Assembly: GCA_030694465.1 (NCBI GenBank)
Contig: JAUXYJ010000084.1
Coordinates: forward strand, 1-34,910
Direction: 5' to 3'
DNA: 34,910 nucleotides
Source of the DNA: Deltaproteobacteria bacterium
Lineage (GTDB): Bacteria; Myxococcota_A; Polyangia; Polyangiales; Ga0077539
Shown here: positions 1 through 6,849 of the stretch, one piece after another
Position numbering within the stretch: the stretch's first letter is position 1
Layout of the letters: each line of letters opens with the position of its first letter
Translations under genes and position numbers: made by a program
The notes under the pieces: generated by a model
Told to the model about the DNA's origin: nothing
Databases searched by the model: none
The model's input: only the letters and a program-made list of their open reading frames with translations

Positions 1-185
1 CCGACGCACACAGAATCACTGGACGCCGCACCCGCTGCGCCGCACGTCGCTGCGGCCCACCGCGCTCTTCACGCAGCCCCCTGCCCTTTCGCCCTTCGCC
101 CACGCGCGCCCATCGCCCGCTCCTCCGGCGACGTCGCCGGGTCACCCCAGTACTCACTCCTCGCGGCGCAGCGTGAGCTCCGCGC

Positions 186-1115
186 TCAGGGGCCCGCGTC
201 TGGGACCGTGGGGCCCCCGTCTACGCTCTCTGGCTCGGCCTCGTCGGAGTCCGCCGGGGGCACCAAGACATGGCGCCATGTGTTTCGCGTCTGCACATAG
301 CCGCGACCGAGCATCAAGCGCTCAGCCCCGAAATCGCGCTGCCGCACCTCAGAGCCATATCCCACCGTGTTAAACGCCTCGCGATTGGGCGTGGTCACGT
401 AGCTCCCTTGGCACTGGTAATCTCCCCGCACCGAGGCCGTGGGTCCGTCCGTCGCGCCTCCATAGCCGCACATATACTCGCTGCTCGCGACCTCGGTCAT
501 GCCTTCGTTTTGCCAGAGCCACAGATGGTCCCGGTCACGGTACTCAGCGGGTTCGCTGCACATCCGCGCTTGGACCAGCACCGCGTTGAGCCCCGTTGTG
601 CTCACCGGAGCCAGCACGACCTTCACGGTGTAGTCCGAGCACGTGCGCTCGTAGCCCATCGCGTTCGTGTCCCAGATCACCTCTGCACCTGCGGTGAGCA
701 ACACATACGTCTCAGCGTTTGGACCCTCGCAGATCCACACCCCATCGTCCTCGGCTAGGCGCGAGATCCGCCCGCGCGCGGCCTCGATGCATGAGAGCGT
801 CCCGCTTGTGCACGAAGACAGCGGTCGCCCGTGTCCCACACGAATATTGCATCGCTCCGAGTGTTCTTCGCTCTCACCCAAAGTCAGCACCCACGGCTCG
901 CCCGGCGTGCTCGCATACGTCACGTCATCGATCACAACATCGGCTGCGTCGCTGTCACTCGCGTCCGCCACATCACGCATCGCCATCGCATCGACGTGGG
1001 CGTCCTCGCGCAACGCAGCGATCGCGACCGAGGGCGCGCGGGTCTCTGCGGGCACGGGCATGACCCTAGGGGCAGGGCTGCGAGTCTTGCAAGAGGCGAG
1101 TGTCACTGCAATCAA
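186..1115 (-). CDS. Hypothetical secreted or lipoprotein-like protein
   Basis: I recognise no family for this 309-residue product. It ends in a low-complexity Asp/Gly/Pro tail (DGGPTVPDAGP), as is common in secreted myxobacterial proteins, and has scattered Cys residues in the middle. The only start in the frame is a TTG at 1115, giving MIAVTLASC. That is too short to be a lipoprotein signal. The frame stays open upstream and continues the hydrophobic run (RFTLVFCTLIAVTLASC) back to an in-frame TAG at 1140-1142, with no ATG, GTG or TTG in between. The hydrophobic run plus the Leu-Ala-Ser-Cys lipobox suggests a lipoprotein whose true start is non-standard or has been lost. It is divergent from the TMEM43-like gene. 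The gene is probably real; its function is unknown. Confidence 0.65.
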   Translation of the reverse strand: MIAVTLASCKTRSPAPRVMPVPAETRAPSVAIAALREDAHVDAMAMRDVADASDSDAADVVIDDVTYASTPGEPWVLTLGESEEHSERCNIRVGHGRPLSSCTSGTLSCIEAARGRISRLAEDDGVWICEGPNAETYVLLTAGAEVIWDTNAMGYERTCSDYTVKVVLAPVSTTGLNAVLVQARMCSEPAEYRDRDHLWLWQNEGMTEVASSEYMCGYGGATDGPTASVRGDYQCQGSYVTTPNREAFNTVGYGSEVRQRDFGAERLMLGRGYVQTRNTWRHVLVPPADSDEAEPESVDGGPTVPDAGP

Positions 1116-1234
1116 CGTGCAAAATACAAGAGTGAATCTCTATCGGCAAAGAGTCTAACACGGGGGTGTTGCCCCACTGCAAGGGTTCGCTTCAGGGGCG
1201 TCACGGTCCCCCGCGCGGTGCTGTACGCTGGCGC

Positions 1235-1240
1235 AAGGAG
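1235..1240 (+). promoter_or_regulatory. Shine-Dalgarno AAGGAG of the TMEM43-like gene
   Basis: AAGGAG lies 10 nt before the ATG at 1251. It fixes the start of the membrane protein well inside a longer open frame that begins at 831. Confidence 0.6.
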
Positions 1241-1250
1241 CAAGCAAACG

Positions 1251-2315
1251 ATGAAGCGTGGGCGCGTAAGGATCGGGTGGTTTGAGAGCGTGCGCAGCGC
1301 GGTCGCAGGGGCGATCGTCGGGGTGCTGCTCTTCTTTGGGGCCCTCGCGATGCTTTGGCTCAACGAGGGTCGCAGCAACCTGGCCCACCTCGCGCGTCAG
1401 TCCGTGGTCGCCTCGCCCGAGACGATCGACCCCGCGCTGGACCACACGCTCGTCTCGGTGACGCACGAGACCCGCAGCGATGCGCCTCTCGGAGATCCTG
1501 AGTTTTTGCAGCCCGATCGCTATCTCTCGCTCGAGCGTCGCGTCGAGATGTTGGCGTGGTTCGAGTCGTGTCCGAGCCGGCGACGTCGCTGTGAGTACCG
1601 CACACGATGGACCGCGACGCCTCCGTCGAGCGCGGGGTTTCAAGAGCCTCGCGAGCACCACAACCCTGCGATGCGCGTGAGAGCCAATCGCTACGTGGTC
1701 GACGGCTCGATCGGCGTGTATCGCTTTCGTACCGCACACGCGACGACACCAACGGGCGAGCTCTTGGCGCTCACGCCCGCGATGGTCCGCCCCGAAGCGC
1801 CCGGAACCCCCACCCTCCGTGGCACGCAGATGTACCTCTCTGAGCGGGCCAATGAGCGGCCCGCCGTGGGCGACCTGCGCTTGTCCTTTGCAGCCGTTCG
1901 CGTGGGCGAACGCAGCACTTTCTTCGCACAACAAGAAGGCGCGCGCCTCGAGCCTTCGCTGCAGCCAGCGCGCATGTATCGCTTGCTTCGTGGCGATCGC
2001 GAGCACGCGATCAAGTACCTCGCGCGCGAGCACTTGGTGATCGGTTGGGTGCTGCGTGTCTTGGGGTTTGTGTTGCTGTGGCTCTCGCTCAATCTCGCGC
2101 TCGGGCCACTCAACGCGATGCTCGATGTGTTTGAGCCCCTCGGTCGCGCGAGCCGCACGCTGATCGCGCTGGTGACTCTCCCTGTGGCCGTCGTGTTGTC
2201 CACGGCGGTCATCGTCTTGTCGGCCCTTGCGCACAGCCCGTGGTGGCTTGTGTTGGGCTTGTTTGCGCTGCTGGGGGTGCTCTTGTTGGCGCGGGGTACC
2301 CAGCGCGCGCGATGA
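1251..2315 (+). CDS. TMEM43 family membrane protein
   Basis: A 354-residue membrane protein of the TMEM43/LUMA type (Pfam TMEM43). One transmembrane helix lies near residues 14-38 (VAGAIVGVLLFFGALAMLW), followed by the NEGR motif typical of the family. A large soluble domain comes next, then about three hydrophobic helices in the last 95 residues. The frame is open back to 831, but the start chosen is the ATG at 1251 because AAGGAG lies 10 nt upstream and the first helix follows directly. The stop codon overlaps the start of the next gene (ATGA), implying translational coupling. In eukaryotes TMEM43 sits in inner nuclear and ER membranes; the bacterial role is unknown. Confidence 0.8.
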   Translation: MKRGRVRIGWFESVRSAVAGAIVGVLLFFGALAMLWLNEGRSNLAHLARQSVVASPETIDPALDHTLVSVTHETRSDAPLGDPEFLQPDRYLSLERRVEMLAWFESCPSRRRRCEYRTRWTATPPSSAGFQEPREHHNPAMRVRANRYVVDGSIGVYRFRTAHATTPTGELLALTPAMVRPEAPGTPTLRGTQMYLSERANERPAVGDLRLSFAAVRVGERSTFFAQQEGARLEPSLQPARMYRLLRGDREHAIKYLAREHLVIGWVLRVLGFVLLWLSLNLALGPLNAMLDVFEPLGRASRTLIALVTLPVAVVLSTAVIVLSALAHSPWWLVLGLFALLGVLLLARGTQRAR

Positions 2316-4246
2316 GCGAAGCGGCGCTGCCGACGCTCGAATCGCTGGGGTATCGAGTGATCGTGCGCACCTCGCTCCCGACGGTGATCCATGGGCTCTT
2401 TGTGGGTCTGTGTCCCGCTGGCGAGGTGCCCACCGCGGCCAACCTCGCGCGCATGGTCGCCGAGTCCGAGCAGGCGCTCATGCCCGCCGAGGTCGCGCTG
2501 GTTGACCCGGTGACAGACGCGATCGTGGGGCGATTTGCAGCCCCCGAGGGCGTCCGTGCCGTGTGCGCTTGGGGTGACGCGCGCGTGCTGTGGCTCGAGG
2601 GCCGTGCGCTGGTGTCTCGCGCGGTGGATGGCAGCGATCGACGTGAGCACTGTGCCGACGCGGTGCGCGACGGAGAGACTCCCACAGGGCGGTTGCACAC
2701 CGACGGGCGCTTGGCGGCGTTGATGGTGAGCGACGGCGAGGGGCAGCGAAGGCTCTGTGTGATGGACCTTGAGGCGGGGGACGTGCGTGCGTGGCTTGTC
2801 AGCGAATACACAGACATTTCGCGGATGTTTGACGCGAAGATTTTGCTCGCGACCCCAAGCTACGAGTCTTCTGGGACACTGACCTTGGTGGACGCGCGGA
2901 CGAATGCCACGCAGTGGACGCTCGCCGCGGATTTGTCACGCGCGTTTTCGGTAGGCGAGGTCCTCGCGACGGATGCACCTCTGCGCGTGTTGGGTGAAGG
3001 GGCCATGGCCGTACGGGTGATGGCGGACGATGGATACGACCTTGAGCGTGGCGCGGTGGATCTGCGGACAGGCACGCTCGTACGTGCAAGCGAGCCGTCG
3101 CGGAGGCTGCTCGCGTTTGCCGAGGCGATCGGCGCACAACGCGCGGCGGTGTGGTCGCGTTCGCGCGAGCTCGAGGTCTGCAGGGTGCAAGACGGAGCAC
3201 CCCTGGCGCGGTTTGTACTGAGCGAAAATGCTGACGATTTGCACGCACTTGCAGACGGTCGCTGGCTCTCTCTGGCGGGGCAACAGCTTGTGATTCTGGG
3301 TGACTCTCCGGGAGCTGTTCTGGCGGGCGCGTGGCTGCCGCAGACGTTGCCCATGGGGGCGTGGCCGCGGTGCGCCGTGGGTCCCGGATGGGTCGCGGTG
3401 GCGTGGGCCTCGGCCGAGCGCTGCGGGCACACGGTGCTGCCTCGTGAGCGCGCCGTGCGGGCACTCGCAGACGCGCAGCGGCAGCCTCCGACGCTCGTGG
3501 ACGCGCCCGAGTGGCTCAACGAGATCGACGATCCGTGGGCAACCCACGCGGTCACGGTGGACCCAGAGCGCCTGGCGGCCATCCTCGCCATCGCCCACGA
3601 AGAGCACTGGAACGACGCCGCCGCCTGGGAGCGCCTGACCGCGCGCGGCCTGGTGGATTGCACGCTCGATCGCGCGCAGTGGCCCACGGAGTCTCGCGCA
3701 GGGCACGTGCTCATGGAGGGCGCCCCGAGGGATCGTGTGCTTGCGGATCTCGAGGTGCGCGCGGCGTGGCTCACCCTCGCGCACGACGCGCCGATGCTGG
3801 CCACTGTGCGTGCGCTGTCACAAGAGCTTCTGCGCGCGATGCGCCCGTTTTGCACAGAGCTCGCAGAGCGTGTGGTCCTTCGTGCAGCGGCTGTGCCTGT
3901 GTGGAGCTTCGATCCCGACGCACACCAGCGCGCGCGGGACGTGCTCTTGGCCTGCGTCGAGTGGCGCAATGCGCCGTCGCGAGGGTACTTCGTGGAGCTC
4001 TGTTCGCTCGATGCGCTCTGGACCGAAGCGGCAGGGATGGGTCTGCGCATGCCCTCGATCGCTCCGCTGGACTTGGTCGGAAGGCCCTTCGCGGCGCTGC
4101 CCTCTCCGTGGGCTGCGGCGATCGCGCTCATCCGGCTTGGCATGGTCCCAGTGGCGCTCGATCGCGAGGGGCTCGTGCTGCGGCTGCTGCCGATCGAGGG
4201 CGAGCAGCGCGCCCAGTGCCCCGAGGACTGGGACATCCCTTTCTGA
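2312..4246 (+). CDS. Hypothetical cytoplasmic protein, beta-propeller-like N-terminal half
   Basis: A 644-residue protein with no signal peptide or membrane segment. The ATG at 2312 overlaps the TGA of the TMEM43-like gene (ATGA), so the two are probably co-translated. An in-frame GTG at 2240 lies inside that gene and is less likely. The first ~390 residues repeat short hydrophobic beta-strand patterns ending in phrases such as VLWLEGRALV, VDLRTGTLV and WLSLAGQQLVILG, which resemble WD40/PQQ-type propeller blades. The rest is helical and contains several Trp-rich segments. I assign no function. The coupling suggests a cytosolic partner of the membrane protein. Confidence 0.7.
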   Translation: MSEAALPTLESLGYRVIVRTSLPTVIHGLFVGLCPAGEVPTAANLARMVAESEQALMPAEVALVDPVTDAIVGRFAAPEGVRAVCAWGDARVLWLEGRALVSRAVDGSDRREHCADAVRDGETPTGRLHTDGRLAALMVSDGEGQRRLCVMDLEAGDVRAWLVSEYTDISRMFDAKILLATPSYESSGTLTLVDARTNATQWTLAADLSRAFSVGEVLATDAPLRVLGEGAMAVRVMADDGYDLERGAVDLRTGTLVRASEPSRRLLAFAEAIGAQRAAVWSRSRELEVCRVQDGAPLARFVLSENADDLHALADGRWLSLAGQQLVILGDSPGAVLAGAWLPQTLPMGAWPRCAVGPGWVAVAWASAERCGHTVLPRERAVRALADAQRQPPTLVDAPEWLNEIDDPWATHAVTVDPERLAAILAIAHEEHWNDAAAWERLTARGLVDCTLDRAQWPTESRAGHVLMEGAPRDRVLADLEVRAAWLTLAHDAPMLATVRALSQELLRAMRPFCTELAERVVLRAAAVPVWSFDPDAHQRARDVLLACVEWRNAPSRGYFVELCSLDALWTEAAGMGLRMPSIAPLDLVGRPFAALPSPWAAAIALIRLGMVPVALDREGLVLRLLPIEGEQRAQCPEDWDIPF

Positions 4247-4371
4247 AGCGTGAGATACAAAAAACCTAATGATACTAATGTTTTATCTCTTCGCTCTGCC
4301 CTCTCTCGGTGCGCGAGATCGCGCCCGCGCGCATTCCCAGCCAAGCCCGCGCGATGGTAAGACACTCGGCC

Positions 4372-5382
4372 ATGATTGCCTCGTTGCGCCGTGCCAGTGT
4401 CTGGGTTGTCTGTTGCGCGCTGGCGGCCTGTGCCCCGCGCGCTGTGCCCGAAGATGCTGCCTTCGATGGCCTGTCGCCGACGGACGCCGTGAGCGACACA
4501 GTGCCCCCTCCCGACAGCGCGCGTGCAGACGCCAGCGTGTGTCGCGCCACCGCGTTTGAGTCGCGCTTAGACCTTCGCTATCACACGGTGTCTGGGGTCG
4601 ACCCCAACCTGCTCAGCCTCGATCTCTATCTCCCGACGTTGGCGCCGGGCTGCGCGCCTCCGCCGCTCGTGGTGTACGTCCACGGCGGCGCGTGGGTGGT
4701 CGGCGACAAGCGCAACCAGATTGACACCAAGGTGCGGTACTTCACGGGCGAAGGATACGCGTTTGCGTCGGTCAATTATCGGCTCTCGCCTGCGATGGCG
4801 GGACAGCCGGGGGTGCGCTACCCCGTGCACAACCAAGACGCCGCGCGTGCGCTCGCGTGGCTGCGCAGCAACGCGGGGACCTATGGCTATCGCGCCGAGG
4901 GCATCACGCTCTTTGGGCACTCGGCGGGCGCGGGGATTGTCACGTTGGTCGGGACGGATCCACAGTTTTTGACCGAGCAAGGGCGCTCGTTTGCGGACCT
5001 GAGCTGTGTCGTGTCGTTGGACACTGAGGCCTACGATGTCACCACACAGGCGATGGAGCCTGGGCAGCCCGGGATGATCTATCGCAACGCGTTTGGCTCG
5101 GACCCCATGGTCTGGTCTCGCGCGTCGCCGCTCTCCAACGGAACGCTCGCTGCGGGCAGCAACATCGTCCCGTTCTTGGTCGTGACCCGTGGAGAGCCCG
5201 CGCGCCGTGCGCTCAGCCAGCGCCTTGTCGACGCCCTGCGTGCAGCAGGCGTGCGCGCCACGTTGCACACGGCCGAGAGGCTCACGCACGAGGGTGTCAC
5301 CGACGCGGTGGGCCTCGCCGGAGACACCGCGTTGATGCCCGTGTTTGGCCCCTTTGTGAGCGCGTGCGCCCGGGGCCAGTGA
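4372..5382 (+). CDS. Alpha/beta-hydrolase (carboxylesterase-like) lipoprotein
   Basis: A 336-residue predicted lipoprotein. The signal ends in a Leu-Ala-Ala-Cys lipobox (Cys about residue 20), and an Asp/Pro-rich linker follows. The hydrolase domain has the oxyanion-hole motif HGGAW (about residues 104-108), the nucleophile elbow GHSAG (Ser about 184), a following SLDTEAYD segment and a C-terminal His in RLTHEG. Together these resemble the BD-FAE/kynurenine-formamidase-like esterases. Longer starts exist in frame at 4309 and 4354, and none has a clear ribosome site; 4372 gives the most compact lipoprotein signal. It probably cleaves an ester at the cell envelope, but the substrate is unknown. 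An A+T-rich stretch at 4255-4290 precedes it and may hold its promoter. Confidence 0.82.
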   Translation: MIASLRRASVWVVCCALAACAPRAVPEDAAFDGLSPTDAVSDTVPPPDSARADASVCRATAFESRLDLRYHTVSGVDPNLLSLDLYLPTLAPGCAPPPLVVYVHGGAWVVGDKRNQIDTKVRYFTGEGYAFASVNYRLSPAMAGQPGVRYPVHNQDAARALAWLRSNAGTYGYRAEGITLFGHSAGAGIVTLVGTDPQFLTEQGRSFADLSCVVSLDTEAYDVTTQAMEPGQPGMIYRNAFGSDPMVWSRASPLSNGTLAAGSNIVPFLVVTRGEPARRALSQRLVDALRAAGVRATLHTAERLTHEGVTDAVGLAGDTALMPVFGPFVSACARGQ

Positions 5383-5403
5383 TCCCCGTGTGATCGGTGT
5401 GAC

Positions 5404-6849
5404 TCAGTCGACGCTCTGCACGTCGACGCCCTCTCGCGCGACCCTGCGTGCGGCCTCGGCCCGGTCGCTCTTGCCCGAGCTCAACAGCGGAAGCTCGCTG
5501 GCAAACACCCACCGCGTCGGCCATTTGTACCGCGCCAACCGCGCGCTGAGTGTGCGCTCGATCGCCTCGCGCAGGGGCTCTCCTCGCGCGGTCCCCTCGC
5601 GCAAGACCACCATCGCCCCTACGCGCTGGCCCCACTGCGCGTCGGTCACGCCCACCACGAGCGCGTCGTGCACAGCGCCCGATGCGCAGAGCGCTTGCTC
5701 GACCTCGACGGGGTACACATTTTCGCCGCCCGTCACGATGAGGTCACTCCGGCGCGCGTGGAGGGTCAGCACGCCGTCTTCACTCAGCGAGGCAAAATCC
5801 CCGGTATCGAGCCAATCACTCGCACTCAACGGCGCGTGATGGAGGTACCCACTCATCACGCCCTCGCCCTGTACACGCAGCAGACCGATCTCGTCGGGTG
5901 CACACACGCGCTGCGCTGCATCGACGATCTCGGCGCGCACGTGTGAGAGCACGGGACCACAGCCGAGGGCCACGGTGGACCAATCGCGCGCGGGCTGTGT
6001 ACACACCTGCGAGCACACCTCGGTGAGCCCATACGTCGCGCGCAGGGCGAGGCCACGCTGGGCACATTGCGCGCGCAGCGTGTCCGAAGTGTGCGCCCCG
6101 CCCGAGAGCAGTACGCGAAGATTCGCGAGCGAATTTGCAGTATCAATCGAGAGAAGTGTGTGGAGCATCGTGGGCACTACGCTCGCGAGCGTGCAGTGGT
6201 CTTCGGCGATGCACTCAAGCACGCGCTGCGGGTCAAAGCGCGCGAGCAGGCGCACCGTGGCGCCCGCCTGGATGCACCGCGTGAGCACCGAGAGCCCGCC
6301 GATGTGACAGAGCGGGAGGCACAAGAGCCAGCGGTCTTGGGGTGCCCACCGCAGGCGCTCGGCGCTGGCGCGCGCGCTCGCTGCAAACGCGCGGTGCGAG
6401 AGGGTGGCGCCTTTGGGGGAGCCTGAGGTCCCCGAGGTGTACAAGATGGCCAAGGGACGCTCGGGGTCGACGGGTGCGAGAGTCCATTGCGCAGAGTTTT
6501 TGCAGAGTTTTGTGAGCTCGTCGAGGGCGCTGTCGTCGAGCAACACCGACGCGTGGGAGTCACGGACGAGCAGGTCTGCCTCGTGCGCGGTGAGCCTCGG
6601 GTGCACGAGCACAAATGGGCTCTGCTCTTCGATGAGACACAGCAGCGTGAGCACGGTCTGCACGCGGTTGCTGGCGCGCAGGGCGACGGGCTGTGTGGGG
6701 CTCGCGGCCAGCGCACGCACGCGGTCTCGCATGGCGTCACAGGCGAGGGCGAGCTCGCGAAAGCTCCATGTGCGCTCGTCGGTGATGAGGGCGATCGCGT
6801 CGCCGTAGCGCCGCGCGGCGAGGGTGATCGAGAAGGGATGCGCGCTCAC
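5404..6849 (-). CDS. AMP-binding acyl-CoA synthetase/ligase (MenE-like)
   Basis: A 481-residue adenylate-forming enzyme of the ANL superfamily. It would activate a carboxylic acid as an acyl-adenylate and then, if it behaves as a CoA ligase, transfer it to CoA. Motifs are the P-loop YTSGTSGSPKG (residues 137-147), ATYGLTE, the LDTGD motif, RRSDLIVTGGENVYP at the domain hinge, and a C-terminal catalytic Lys in SSGKSDR. The short length and sequence flavour are closest to o-succinylbenzoate-CoA ligase (MenE), but no other menaquinone gene is nearby. The GTG start at 6849 overlaps the stop of the upstream radical SAM gene by 4 nt (GTGA), so it is translationally coupled to that gene. Its substrate may therefore belong to the adjacent peptide-modification locus; this is inference. 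Confidence 0.85.
   Translation of the reverse strand: MSAHPFSITLAARRYGDAIALITDERTWSFRELALACDAMRDRVRALAASPTQPVALRASNRVQTVLTLLCLIEEQSPFVLVHPRLTAHEADLLVRDSHASVLLDDSALDELTKLCKNSAQWTLAPVDPERPLAILYTSGTSGSPKGATLSHRAFAASARASAERLRWAPQDRWLLCLPLCHIGGLSVLTRCIQAGATVRLLARFDPQRVLECIAEDHCTLASVVPTMLHTLLSIDTANSLANLRVLLSGGAHTSDTLRAQCAQRGLALRATYGLTEVCSQVCTQPARDWSTVALGCGPVLSHVRAEIVDAAQRVCAPDEIGLLRVQGEGVMSGYLHHAPLSASDWLDTGDFASLSEDGVLTLHARRSDLIVTGGENVYPVEVEQALCASGAVHDALVVGVTDAQWGQRVGAMVVLREGTARGEPLREAIERTLSARLARYKWPTRWVFASELPLLSSGKSDRAEAARRVAREGVDVQSVD

Noticed and set aside
125..140. Perfect 16-bp palindrome ccggcgacgtcgccgg
   Set aside because: Short GC-only palindromes are expected by chance at this base composition. 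There is no U-tract for a terminator and no nearby regulator gene. The first 185 bases otherwise hold nothing I can identify, though one plus frame is open from the edge to about 300.
831..1250. Upstream extension of the TMEM43-like frame
   Set aside because: It overlaps the divergent lipoprotein-like gene, is not hydrophobic or domain-like, and a good ribosome site marks the ATG at 1251.
4255..4290. A+T-rich stretch before the esterase gene as a defined promoter
   Set aside because: The composition is suggestive, but no properly spaced -35/-10 pair could be assigned, so it is only mentioned in the gene entry.
2860..4365. Long minus-strand open frame (501 codons) opposite the propeller-like gene
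   Set aside because: It is Ser/Arg-rich with low-complexity composition typical of an antisense shadow. The plus-strand frame is coupled by ATGA to the gene before it.
5383..5403. Possible terminator between the convergent esterase and ligase genes
   Set aside because: The 21-bp gap has no stem-loop followed by a T-tract. No convincing intrinsic terminator was found anywhere in the window.
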